Assembly (NCBI RefSeq): GCF_030272615.1
Contig: NC_081409.1
Location: 875,554,594-875,618,593 of the forward strand
Reading direction: 5' to 3'
From: Cryptomeria japonica
Lineage: Eukaryota > Streptophyta > Pinopsida > Cupressales > Cupressaceae
DNA: 64,000 bases
The notes under the pieces are model-generated. The model saw nothing but the letters and a program-made list of their open reading frames with translations. It was not told the origin of the DNA and made no database searches. Both the position numbers and the translations under genes were made by a program. How positions within the stretch are numbered: position 1 is the stretch's first letter; the number at the start of each line of letters is the position of its first letter. Below, piece after piece: positions 10,413-21,932 of the stretch.

Positions 10413-10944
10413 GAAGGCTACTTCTATTAATGAGTTGAGAACAATGGCTAATACATCTATCAATAGAGATACTTTGGTTGGGAAACTATCTTCTTTTGAT
10501 CTTGAAGAATTTGGACCTTTTGGAGCTATGAAGACCGAACCTTTTTTTCATGCATCTACATTTGCAATCGGTAAGAAAGATTGGAAAGCTTTGTATCCAA
10601 AGGAATTGGAAGATATGAAGAGAGAAGATGATGAATTTGAGCAACTTGAAGCACCATTTGCTAGAAGAGTACCTAAAGGACCGGTAGGAAGTAAGTATGA
10701 AGGATAAGCACCTTTTAAATGTAATAAGATTGGTCATTTTCCATCTAGATGTCCTGAAAGGAATTCAAGATTTGAGGAAAGAGTTAGAAGATCATTTAAG
10801 CCTAACCCTGGATATCAGAACAAGTATAAGTACAAGAAAAATAGAGACAAATCATGCTACATAGCGGATGAGGAAGGAATTACTGGTTCTGATGATGAAT
10901 CGACAGAAGACTCTGCTAGTGGTTTTGGCAATGGGAAGGAATGG
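10413..10944 (+). pseudogene. Copia-1 gag, C-terminal part with damaged zinc knuckle
   Basis: Resumes in frame after E1 with KATSINELRTMANT, continues ~95 codons to a TAA at 10705-10707, and reads through in the same frame into FKCNKIGHFPSRCPE. The knuckle keeps a Cys (10720), the His (10735) and the last Cys (10750), but the first Cys of the usual C-x2-C is missing. A Lys/Arg-rich and then acidic linker follows toward the protease. The CCHC knuckle of Copia gag binds RNA; this copy is broken. Confidence 0.9.
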
Positions 10945-11579
10945 GTGTTCCTGGCTATTAAGGAAGATCTTCTAGCACCAGAAGAGAATGTACCTGAAGA
11001 GAAGGCACTTGCTGCTAAAATTAAAGAAAATGATGAATGGGTAATTTACAGTGGTTGTTCACATCATATGATTGGAGATAAAGGGAAGTTTATATCTTTG
11101 CAAGAATTTGATGGTGGTCTAGTTAGATTTGGAGATGAAAAAGCATGTATGATCAAATGAAAAGGAACTATATCATTGGATGGTAAGAACAATACTGACA
11201 ATGTTTATTATGTTGAAGGTTTAAGACATAATCTCTTGAGTGTAGGACAATTGGTGGACGAGGGATTTCAATTACAGTTCAAGGATGGAAAATACAAAAT
11301 CATTAACAGATCTGGTTTGGAGGTTGCAATCGATACACAGACTAAAGGTAATATATTTCATTTGAACTCCGGTGAGAAGACATGTTTGATTACACAGATT
11401 GATGAGAGTTGTCTATGGTATAAAAGGTTGTGTCATGTGAAATTTGATTGTATTGTAAAGTTCAGTTCAACTAAGGCAGTTAGGGATATACCTAAGATTA
11501 TGAAGCCCTATAATCCAGTATGTAAAGAATTTCAAATGGGTAAACTCCTTAGAACCTCTTTTAGGAGTATACAAATAAA
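10945..11579 (+). pseudogene. Copia-1 protease and gag-pre-integrase domain, inactivated
   Basis: The Copia protease motif normally reads W-(V/I)-I-D-S-G-C-S-H-H-M. Here it is WVIYSGCSHHM, with the catalytic Asp replaced by Tyr (codon tac at 11047-11049). A TGA interrupts the frame at 11158-11160, after which it continues DNVYYVEGLRHNLLSVGQL. The following zinc-binding region (LWYKRLCHVKFD ... VCKEFQMGK) has lost one His and the second Cys of the HHCC pattern. The frame shifts near 11565 before integrase. These losses make protease and zinc binding non-functional. Confidence 0.9.
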
Positions 11580-12230
11580 TCTAATGATGTTCTTGATCAT
11601 ATTCATATTGATTTGTGTGGCCCTGCTAGAGTTAAAAATTTTCAAGGTGATAGATATTTCATGTTAATCATTGATGATTATTATAGAATGATGTGGGTTA
11701 CTTTTCTAAAAGAAAAATCTGAGGCATTTGAAAAGTTTAAAATCTTTAAGGCTAAAGTGGAAACTGAGACATGATTGAAGATTAAATGTTTGAAGTCAGA
11801 TCATGGTGGAGAATTCACATCCGGTGAGTTTAATAACTTTTGTGAGAAGCATGATATAAGAAGACAATTTTTTGCTCCCTGGACACCTCAGCAAAATGGA
11901 GTTGTGGAAAGGAATAACATAACTATCTTGGATGCTGCTAGAACAATGATGATGGAAGCTAGTCTACCTCATATCTACTGGAGAGAAGCAGTGAGCACAA
12001 CGGTTTATACATTCAACATAGTACATATCAGAGGAGAAACCGACAAGACACCTTATGAATTATGGTTTGGCAATACACCTACGATTAAGTATTTTAGAAT
12101 ATTTGGTAGTAAATGTTATATCAGGAGAGATGATATCATTGGAAAATTTGATCCTAGATGTGATGAAGGCACATTTCTTAGTTATTCTAATGAAAGAAAA
12201 ACATATAGATGTTATAACAAGAGATTATAG
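11580..12230 (+). pseudogene. Copia-1 integrase core
   Basis: Reads HIHIDLCGPARVKNFQGD, then CLKSDHGGEFTSGEF, then TPQQNGVVERNN. The three catalytic acidic residues of the DDE family are all present: Asp at 11610-11612, Asp at 11799-11801 and Glu at 11907-11909. An in-frame TGA at 11772-11774 separates the first from the other two. The usual PYELWFGNTP and FGSKCY motifs follow. The frame ends at 12228-12230 and the link to RT is shifted. Copia integrase inserts element cDNA into the genome; this copy is broken. Confidence 0.92.
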
Positions 12231-12370
12231 AGAATTGTGGAGAGTGTTAATGTCAAAGTATATGAGTTGAACAAAAGTAAAATCAGAGTTTATGAGAAGG
12301 AACCGACAGTGGAAATGATTATATCAGAATTGTTAGCACCTTTACCAGACAAAGTGTTGAACTAGTTACT

Positions 12371-13231
12371 TTGGCAGTATCGGAGAATTCTACAGTAACT
12401 GAAAATCAGGGAAGAGGAACAGAGAGTCAAAGGACTCCTAGGTATGTGAGATTGAATCATTCAGAAGATCAGATCATTGGGGATAAGAGAAATGGAGTAA
12501 TGACAAGAAGAAGACTGGCAAGTAATGAGGTATGTTTAATTTCACAAGTTGAACCGGTATCAGTAATTGAGGCATGTAAAGATGAATATTGGTTGAAAGC
12601 TATGGAAGAAAAATTACATCAGATTGAGAAAAATAACACATGGACTTTGGTTCCCCAGCCTAAAAATAAAAATGTTATTGGAATTAAATGGGTTTTTAGG
12701 AATAAATTGAAGGAGGATGGTCAAGTTATAAGGAATAAGGATAGATTAATTTGTAAAGGATATTCTCAGAAGGAAGGAATTGATTATGGAGAGACTTTTT
12801 CACTTGTAGCTAGGATTGAAGCTGTAAGATTATTTCTTGCCTATGTTTCTTATAAAAACTACAAGGTTTATCAGATGGATGTTAAATGTGCATTTTTGAA
12901 TGGGAATCTTGATGAGAAAGTTTATATTGACCAACCTGATGGTTTTTCACTATTAGATGATACAAACATGGTTTACAGGTTAAGGAAAGATTTATATGGA
13001 TTGAAATAAGCACCTAGAGCTTGGTATGCAAGGTTGGATAAATATCTTTTGAAACTTGGTTTTACAAAGGGTAGTGTTGACAGTAATTTATATTATAAGA
13101 TCACTAATGATGATATACTAATTATTGAAGTATTTGTTGATGACATTATTTTTGGAGGTGAAGATAAGTTATGCATAGAATTTTGTAAGAATATGGAGAA
13201 AGAATTTGAGATGTCTATGATGGGGAAATGA
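12371..13231 (+). pseudogene. Copia-1 reverse transcriptase
   Basis: Contains [48 protein letters not shown], then the active site FVDD (13133-13144; YVDD in most Copia RTs). A TAA at 13007-13009 falls between YGLK and APRAWY, where the family has Gln, so CAA to TAA is the likely change. The frame ends at 13229-13231 with a shift into RNase H. Confidence 0.93.
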
Positions 13232-14075
13232 AATTTTTCTTAGGTTTGCAGATTACTCAAATTGACAAAGGTATTTTCATCTGTCAAACTAAACATGCTA
13301 AGGAATTATTGAAATAATTTGGTATGGGATGTTCTAAATCAGTAAGCACTCGTATGGTTACACGTGATAAATTGACAAGAAAAGATGTTTCTGCACAGAT
13401 AAATCCTACAAGATACAAATCTATGATTGGAGGTCTACTTTATTTGACTCAGACTAGGCCTGACATTATGAATGATGTCTATATTGTTTCAATATTTCAG
13501 AGTGATCCTTGATAAAATCATGAGATTGCGGTGAAAAGGATTTTTAGATACTTGCAAGGTACATCAGAATATGGATTGTGGTACCCTAAGGATGATGACT
13601 TTACTTTATGTGCATATACAGATGCTGATTGGGCTGGAGATGTTGATGACTGAAAAAGTACTTCCGATGGAGCTTTCTTTCTTGGAAAGAAGTTGGTTTC
13701 ATGGATCAACAAGAAACAATCATGCACTTCCTTATCTACTGCTGAAGCTAAGTATGTTGTTGTTTCTACTAACTATACACAAGTTTTATGGATGAAGAAA
13801 CTGTTGAAGGATATAAAGGTGGACTGTGATGCACCGGTAGTTATTCATTGTGATAACTCTGTTGCTATTGATATATCAAAGATCATTCTAAGAAAAAGCA
13901 CATATATATCAAGTACAACTTTTTGAAGGAAAAGGTGGAAGCAAATGAAGTTAGACTGGTTTATGTGAATACTAAAGAGCACATTGTAGATATTTTCACT
14001 AAACCTTTGCCCAAGAAATCATTTGAGTACCTGAGAGACAGATTGGGAGTTTCTACCCCTCTGATAGAGACTTGA
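13232..14075 (+). pseudogene. Copia-1 RNase H region and C-terminus
   Basis: Shows MKFFLGLQITQ, PTRYKSMIGGLLYL, YTDADWAGD, STAEAKYV and HCDNSVAI, the standard end of a Copia polyprotein. Stops occur at about 13315, 13510-13515 and 13651, and a shift near 13880 is needed to read KEHIVDIFTKPLPK before the final TGA at 14073-14075. RNase H removes the RNA strand during reverse transcription; this copy is inactive. Confidence 0.9.
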
Positions 14076-14461
14076 TTGATGCGGCTTGGCATCAATTTGG
14101 TATGCATTATTAGAGATACTATTCATTCTGACATTAATGTGGGGATGCTACTTCTTAGGGGGAGTAGTTAGCTTTGTTATTCAGTGGTTTATGTTTTTGC
14201 TTTGATATTTTTGTTATATTTATGGCATTGATGTCAAAGGGGGAGTGATATTGATTTGAAAAAGGAAGTGAAAAAAAGAAGAAAAAAGTGGGAGAGATAT
14301 ATGTATAATTCAGAGCCTTACAAAGATATTATTCACAAGGGGAGTTTGGTCTTTACTTCAGAGCTGTATGTGGGAGATTGTTGGTTGTCTTCCATTGGGG
14401 GAGACTTGTTTGGCATTTCTTGGTACTTAGATGTTTTTCACATCTAGTGTTGCCATCAATG
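14076..14461 (+). other. Copia-1 3' untranslated region
   Basis: Contains three ggggga/gggggag purine tracts (about 14155-14165, 14237-14245 and 14395-14402) before the true polypurine tract. No credible gene; two short frames here lie over LTR or leader sequence. Confidence 0.7.
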
Positions 14462-14475
14462 CCAAAGGGGGAGAT
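14462..14475 (+). other. Copia-1 polypurine tract
   Basis: CCAAAGGGGGAGAT sits directly against the 3' LTR. The same tract flanks the LTRs of Copia-A (40172-40185) and, on the minus strand, Copia-C (61449-61462). Confidence 0.9.
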
Positions 14476-15616
14476 TGTTGGCCATTTGGTGGAATTGATT
14501 ATATATTGCATTGATGTTTTGTCATTGATGCCAACACTAGTTGTTTGGATGCTTTACCAACACCCTTATGATCCCATGAGGTTGAGTGGTTTCTAGTTGA
14601 TTTAGATCCGACATGATTCGGTAGGCTCCAATATAGTTTGGTTATGGAATTGGCTTAACCATGATACTCATGTTCATATTCAATAAGTTGGTTTTGGTTT
14701 GGTGATTGAATGCTATCTTGTTTTCTTAGAAGCTTGGTTTTCAGTTCTAGTGAGGGACTCACCAACAGAGCTTTTGATCATGTTTGAGACTTGGCAGATG
14801 GAGATCATTGTTGTTGCGTGTGGACCTATATTGGGTCCCGGTTGATCTAGGTTATGGATCGACTTTAATGTAATGTGTGGATTGGACATATGTTTTTGGT
14901 ATGTCTTATGTGTTGGATACTATTTGCTTGGTCTAAGGTCGACATGGTTTGTAATTATGTAATTGGTTTATTATCTAGTGGCCAACCTGATTGTTTATGG
15001 TCGAGGGTTTGTATATATAGATGTAAGATCTCATTGTAGATCATATGGTAGAGATCATAGTAATGGGAAAATGAATGTAATATGTGTATAAGTTAATATC
15101 ATTCAGGTAGAGGATTTGGTCGATCATTGGAGATCAAATTGGTTTTATGTAAGAGGATTTAGTCCTCCGGTATTGAGCTTAATCGGAACTGTACTCATGC
15201 ATAGGAGATGCTATCTCTTGCAGTTCAACACTTCTTTGGATTGTAGTCTGAATTTCTATGTAGTCAGTGAGGCTCCTTTTATGATGAGAAGTGCACTCTA
15301 GGCTGTTGGCCTTCCCACAAGTGCAGGCCCCTCAATTGTAATTCACATACTTACTATAGAAGTATTATGTGACTGTGGGTAGGCTTCCCACCGTGGTTTT
15401 TCCCTTTACTGGGTTTTCCACGTATAAATATTGGTGTCATGTAGATGGTATTCAGTTTGTGATTATTGTTTATGCTTAATTGGTTTAATTGGTATTCCAG
15501 TATTAATGTGTTGGGTTCCGGTATTAAAGTTTTAATTGCTAATAGTTCTGGTAATCTATGACAATTGATTCACCCTCCCCTCTTAGTTGTCTTCTAGTTA
15601 TTTGAATTGTCTAACA
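14476..15616 (+). repeat. Copia-1 3' LTR
   Basis: Complete, 1141 bp, TGTTGG...CTAACA. It gives the true LTR start that is missing on the left. The CGTGG...CCACG dyad is at 15392-15422 and a TATA-like gtatatatag is near 15010. Confidence 0.93.
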
Positions 15617-16960
15617 AAATAGACTAAGGTTTAATTAATATCCCTATTCTTCTAATTGACTTATTAATCAAATTATAGATTTGATTAATTACCCTTTCTT
15701 CTAATCTAACCCACTAATTAAACTAAGGTTTGATTAAGTACCCTTTACCCAGTTAATTGAATAAATCTTATTTATTTAATTAATAGCCTTTTCCCTTTTA
15801 ATTAAATTTATATTTAATTAAAAATCCCCTTCAATTTAAATAAATCATTATTTATTTGTAAATAACCCCCCACTTGCAAAATCCTACAAATGCAAGTTGC
15901 ACCTTTTTGGCTAAAAAAAACCTTTTATTTTATCTAAAAATACCTATTATCCCCACCACTTGCAAAATCCTACATTTCTCATTAGCATCCTAATATCCAT
16001 TTAGAACCTATTTAATATCCTCATTATCCTTATTAATCCACTTGGGCTTCTCAAGGTTGCTCACACATGTGTGAGCACATATCCCCCTTTTCCCAAGGTG
16101 GGATCACACATGTGGGACCACATTGACTTTTCACCCCTCTCCCCCTTGTGAAACTTGTCACAAGGATAAGCTTGCAATTCTGGGACCACACATATGGGAC
16201 CATATTGATCCTTACCCTCTCCCCCTTGTGACATTTGTTACAAGGCTAAGCCTTCCAACTTGGGACCACATTCCTCCTTCATTCTTGACCCTTGATTAGT
16301 AATCATTCTCAACCATCCATTTCTAAGCCTTCAACTCTATAAGACGAGCTCTTGTCTCATATCAAATAGTCTATAATCCCAATATCCACTTTCATGCATC
16401 CAAAATATAGTTGTTTTGCAGGTTGTCAAGGAGCTCTCATTGTGCCCCTCTCAAGCATTAGGCCATCTTAATCACATCATAGCTAGCTTTTATCATGTTT
16501 TAGATCAATCATTTAGCTTAATTAAAAATCAATTTCATAGCATTATCATCTTCATCTTAGATTAATTAGATCACTTACTTCTTCAATTTGGAAACACAAT
16601 TCCATTTTGTATATCATCATCATATCATTAGTTTCAATAATTTAATCAACTAGGATCTTAGTTGCATCCATTTTGATTATAGTTATCATTCAAATCTTGT
16701 TCTTTAGGTAGTCATCTTAAAGATCAAGTGCTCTTCCAAGTGAGGGCCACCTTGAATCTTGAAGATCCTTGGAGATAGAGGACAATGAGACGATTTTGAG
16801 AGATTTGGTTAACTAACATGTTTTGATTAATTTTGATCTCTAATGCAATATCCCATTGGTATGTTTGGATTATTTGTGTCGATTGTGCAGGTGCAACATT
16901 TTGAGCATACAATTTTTATCCATTTTGGCTTCTTAAATATTTTCACTCAGGTAAAAATTA
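15617..16960 (+). repeat. AT-rich LTR-like region, family related to 29028-30730 in opposite orientation
   Basis: No gene. The first 300 bases are rich in ttaatt runs, with an attaaatttatatttaatta block also found on the minus strand near 30640. It shares cacttgc and aaatgcaagttgcac-like motifs with that region. A TATA-like tataagacg is near 16337, consistent with an LTR promoter on the plus strand. Copia-1 appears to have landed in or next to it; ends could not be defined. Confidence 0.5.
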
Positions 16961-19900
16961 ATATTTTGTAGTTGCACTTTCTTTTTCATCTATTCTTTTA
17001 CCTCACTATAATCCTTTGGCATTTTAGTGAAACAATTTTATTTTGAGTGAAAAGTAAACTTCACTATGTCACCAATATTTTATCTCCAATTAATCCATTT
17101 GTCTCTACATATTTTGCAATCATGACTTCATTGAGGTATTGACACAGTCAAACAATTCACAAACCTTGTGCCATACTTCATCATTTTGCACATATGCGTA
17201 GAAGGCATTGGATCTGTAGACCCTCTGCACTTTAATGGCTACTCGCATCATTCTCCATAATCCCTATTTTAAAACTCATGTATTGACACAGGTAAAGGGC
17301 ATGGTATTTGACTTAATGCCATCACATTTGCTTGGAAGTTTCAAAAGCCTTTGTAACAAATGCATTCCTTGCAATCATGGCTTCCATGTTCCTTATGCTA
17401 TGCTTCACCATTTTTCTTTTGTGCTTGCAAAACCCTAAATCTATGGTGTTCTAACATTCATAAATTAGGGCAAGGGAAAATATCTCAGGGCTCACTCAAA
17501 GTTTCTTCTTCGTCTCCCCGAGCCCTTGAGTTTATTAACCATTTGCATTGCTGATGAATAGGAGTGGGTCCTCGAACACTTACTCGACACTCATTTTAAG
17601 TTAAATTCTTATTTTACCAAGTGCCAAGTAAAAATTTATATTTCATGCTCACAAGAGTGGGCCCAGAAAACCTTGTGCTCACTTTTGCATTATTTCACTA
17701 ACTAGGGACTCGGTGGACATTCCTTTTCAAATTTGCGGAGTCCTGAGAAACTCACTTCCTTACAAATATGTGGCCCCCATAATATGAAGTGTTAACTTGC
17801 AATTCAAAAAAATATATTTAATAATGTTATAAAACATTATTAAATAATATCCCTCCTACATCTGTGGATATTTCATTTGCTTCCTAGGTGACTCGGCATA
17901 TGACATGGAGAGAAAATAGGCCCAACATTACTTAAAACCATACCCTCCCTTTTTCACATATGAAAAAATGATTTAAATAACAAAATCTTTCTTATCAATT
18001 TTGAGAACACTACAACAACTTGATTAGTCAAGTCGGGTCCTCTCTGGGTCTGGCTAATTTTTTTTTATTGTTCTCAAACAACTGGGCCTGAAAATTGATC
18101 CGAAACCACTCAAGAATTAATCTAAATCAATAACACGCAAGCTGCAATTACTAAAACGTGACTTTCAATCACTATGCAAAATGATCAAAACAAGCTCAGA
18201 GGCTCTGAATACCACCTTCAAAAAATGATCAAACAGGCACTTGAGACCATGCCACCTAACAAGCATGTAGACTGATATACTCAGAATCACTCTGCAAAAT
18301 GGATTTTCTTGAATATTCCTGAGGTATGAGATTTTAATCACCAAAGTTGAGTACTTAGCTATTTCTACAAATTAACCTGTCAAAACTCTCTTCAAACATT
18401 GTTTCAAATCAATTTTGAAAAAACAACAAATGATGTCGTGAAGAGTTGGAACTTGGCATATGAGTTAATTTAGCTACAATGAATCAGAGGAAAATATGAT
18501 CCCAATGAAACAATCATTTGGGTGCAAGTTATAAACACTCAAAGTGAGCTCTCTCGAAACACTTTTTACTATGCAATCTACAAAAAAACAAATTGCAAAA
18601 GATTTAGCCTTGGAAAATAGGTCAAACCAAGTTTTGGGAATCTACAAATAGGTAGAGTGGCACACAAAATTATAGAAAAGAAAGGGGAACAAGAAATTTC
18701 TTATGACAATCAATCAGGTTCAAAATACAAGCCTCCAAAGTAGGCTACTTAGTCTTTTCCGAAAATGCGCACACAGTGGACCTTTGTTAACCCCTCAAAT
18801 CAAGTTCTTGAAAATTGCATCCAATTTGACTGCAAGAAGTTGTACTTGATCTATACCATCTCTAATAAATTCTCAACACTTCCCTAAAGTGATTTTGCAT
18901 AATAGCCAATGGGCTTCAAAATATAGCTCTCCAAAGTGAGCTACTTGGGCAAGTTTATGCAGTTACATTTCTGAGTGCTAAGGAAATTTTTACATGGGTC
19001 CTTAAAATTTTGCCAAATTCTGGAGGTCCCAACACCTCATAGGATGTGGCCTTCATCCTTATGCAATTCTGATTAGAATGAGAACTAACTATCATGTGTA
19101 CTTGGAAGTAGAAAATAAAATTGTTTGATAAAACTTTCTCTTTGCCATAATTAGCAACACAATATTATGATCAATGTCTTGTCCATTGGGTTAGATACTA
19201 AATGAACCATTATTATAATACAAAATATGCATATTTTGCACCATCGTTTGCCTGATATGATTGATACCTAATATTAGTCACAACATAAAATCAATTTCAT
19301 AATTACAACTCAGTACTTTCTCTCTACACAGAACCCTTTTGAATAAAGATTAACAAATTTAATCCTCTACTTTAGAAGAAACAAAAATTTATTCAAACTC
19401 AACAACACAATGAAGACATATGAACCAAAAAGCCTTAATTTTATTGATTCATATAAGATTATGGACAACAAGTAAAGAGAAGCAACTTAGAAATAATTGA
19501 ATTGGATTTCAAGATGTTTTATATCTACAAAATATGTGCACATTATCCTTTGCAAAATTTTCTGCAAGTAGGACATGTAACTGAATCACAACATTGCATT
19601 GCAAAACTAATAAACATTGTTGCATACTATTCACTCTTGGTAAAAAATAAGTATATAGACTTTTCTCAGAACTAATTGTATTATCTATTTTGTCTCGAGG
19701 AAGAATAAGCTATAGAATAAGGCCTTGATTATCCTATTATAGAAAATATTAGGATTCAACAAGCTTCGAACCTTTTACAATATCACAATTTAGGTAATTG
19801 ACTGACAGGAAAAAATACAAACAACTTTTTGGGCCTCTTGACATAGATAGGCATTCCTCTTTGTTGCTTCACAGGTGGTAGATGTTGGAGATGATTTCAA

Positions 19901-20476
19901 TTCCTTCTTTTCCTTGCTTGATATCCCTTATTAGGTTGAAAAAAGATAACCCTAAAAACCTATTTAATGCACAGTAACAAAGAGAAACTTACAAATTCTT
20001 CTCAGAGATATGCAATTAATAAGTAGGATAAAGATCAATATCTTTAGACATAAGTAAAGATTGGATATTTAACTAATAAATTCACCATATGATATCTCCT
20101 ATTGCAAAATTATCTCCTCTGAGAACTTTCTCTTTCCCAAACTGGAGGATACTGCTATTTCAAGGGTTAGGGTCTGCTTAAGCCTGTTGAAACAATAATT
20201 AAAACTTTAAAATTAGGCTCAGGCTAGAAGCAGGGTAATCAAAGGCTTATACATACTCAAGAAACACACAGAAGGCACTAGGAAGGATATAGCAAATACA
20301 ATAAGAACACTATGACAACCCTTATTAGATAAACCTTAATTATGATAGAAAGGAATTATAAAGAGATTCAAAACATATCTAGAGCACTATAAATGTGAAG
20401 TTGAGCAAAGAGTGTGTTGATATAGTCAAATAAATCTTGATCATAATGAGAAATTGAATTCATTTACTGTAGGCAT
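16961..20476. other. Gene-free region
   Basis: Only short frames in all six readings, with no domain I recognise. It contains a motif repeated in variants (ccaaagt-g/a-ggctact, near 18737 and 18930). At 18195-18214 is a sequence resembling an inverted Copia primer site with an extra base, but no LTR could be fitted to it. Probably old, unrecognisable repeats. Confidence 0.6.
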
Positions 20477-20481
20477 GTAGG
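20477..20481. repeat. Target-site duplication of E2, left copy (gtagg)
   Basis: Gtagg at 20477-20481 is repeated exactly at 28376-28380, bounding E2. Confidence 0.93.
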
Positions 20482-21914
20482 TGTAGTGTCATAAAAATCA
20501 CGACCCTCATTAATTTTGACCACATTAGTGTCCTCATGCATGCGAAATGAAATCCCTAAACCTGATTAGAGACCGAAGACCTACTCAACACTCGAAAACT
20601 ACATCTCCTTTTTCCTCCACACTGCCTGAACCGCATCTACAGGGGCTTGGTGTCCCTATCCCTTGCCCTATTTTAGGGCAAGACCCTCCAAAGTTTGCAT
20701 TGAAGGTTGTGCAGTGAGCGAGAAAACTTCCCCAGTGTCAGTCTGTGATGAAAAATCAGATTAATAACCCTATTTGACAAGTATATAAGTTTCATTCACT
20801 TTCCCATTTTGATAAGTTTTCATAAGTGAAAAAGTGGCACTGCCCAAACTGCATCCTATCCTAGAAAAAAGGGCAGGACAGGGGCATGGCACCCTTGTAC
20901 CCCCTAGGACAGGGGCTTGGTGCCCCTATTCCCTACCCTAATTTAGGGTAGGACCCTGGAAAGTTTTCATTGAAGCTTGTGCAGTGAGCGAGAAAACTTC
21001 CCCAGTGTCGGTCTGTGACAAAAAATTAGATTAATAACCCTATTTGACGAGTATATAAGTTGCATTCACTTTCCCATTTTTATAAGTTTTCATAAGAGAA
21101 AAAGTGGCACAAGTGATAGGTTCGAATACATGAGATCAAGCATTCAAGAATCACTTTCAAGCATTGAGCATCTCAAGTCTCCTTTCAAGGCCAGGTGTTG
21201 CATTCAAGTCAAGGAGGATTCAACCATGGAAGAGGAGATTCATTTCAACATTCAACTTCATACAAGAAATTCTATCAACATTTCTATCATAACCTCCCTT
21301 GAGGTGATCTACATTTCAGTCTTTCATTTACATTTACTTGCAAGTTCTTTCTTTCATCATTTGGTTAATTCAAAAATTGGGGTTTGACCTGAAGCCAAAC
21401 CCCCAATCCCAACCCCTTTTCCTCTCTTTTATGTGTGTAGGTTGTAGGTGCGCAACTATATTTTCAGATCTGGACTCCATTTGCAGAGGCCGGAAAACCC
21501 TTTTTGTTTCGTGGATTTTTCAGAGGACCGTGTACATTTTCGCCATAGTTCGGGTAAAATTTTCTCAAATTCATAGGGTGGCTTCGTCTCGACATATTAT
21601 TTCCATATCCAGGTGCACAACTTCATCCAACACTTCTATCTTGAATTATAATTAGATCTTCATCACTTTTTCACTTACTCATAGTATGCAATTCAATCTC
21701 ATTCAAGAAGAGGGGATTAACTTACCATTTCCATATCACTTAGAATTCAATCTTCTTCTTTAGAGGTTGAATCTAGTGCATTTTGTCCCCTCTTCTAATG
21801 TAATGTGTTAAAAGTGTTTGAAGGGAAATCTGAAGTGAAACTTTCATCTCTCCTTGGAGTGAAAAAAATATTTCCTCTAGATCTCTCATTCACTCATTTT
21901 TTCCCAACATTACA
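20482..21914 (+). repeat. E2 5' LTR with internal duplication
   Basis: TGTAGTGTC...CATTACA. A ~220-base segment is present twice, at about 20621-20840 and 20839-21100, each copy ending in a TATA-like gtatataag and aaaaagtggcac; the first copy has itself lost about 50 bases relative to the second. The right LTR has one copy. The paired aggacaggggc hairpins lie at 20874-20930 and a ggggtttg/caaacccc stem near 21373-21404. Confidence 0.9.
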
Positions 21915-21917
21915 TTT

Positions 21918-21932
21918 TGGTGAACCCGATGT
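21918..21932 (+). other. E2 primer-binding site (tRNA-Trp type)
   Basis: TGGTGAACCCGATGT, 3 bases after the LTR, as in E1. It matches the E1 site for 12 bases and has one substitution (C to T) in the next three. Confidence 0.78.

Larger units (their letters stand above)
1..15616 (+). mobile_element. Copia-1: degraded Ty1/Copia LTR retrotransposon, 5' end outside the window
   Basis: Order is partial 5' LTR, initiator-Met primer site, gag, protease, integrase, RT, RNase H, polypurine tract and 3' LTR. Integrase before RT is the defining Copia order. The gag is split by a Gypsy-type element at 1688-10412, and deleting that insert plus one copy of gaagg rejoins the gag frame exactly. The two LTRs are clearly the same sequence but carry many substitutions, and the 3' copy lacks about 70 bp found near 165-235 of the 5' copy, so the insertion is old. 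Coding regions carry many stops and shifts, so this copy cannot be autonomous. The 5' target duplication lies outside the window and could not be checked. Confidence 0.95.

Noticed and set aside
17235-17554. Short plus-strand frames as possible host genes
   Set aside because: Under 70 codons, no domain, no supporting signals in AT-rich DNA.
18195-18214. Inverted Copia primer-like sequence (ggctctgaatacca)
   Set aside because: It has an extra base and no adjacent LTR terminus or second LTR.
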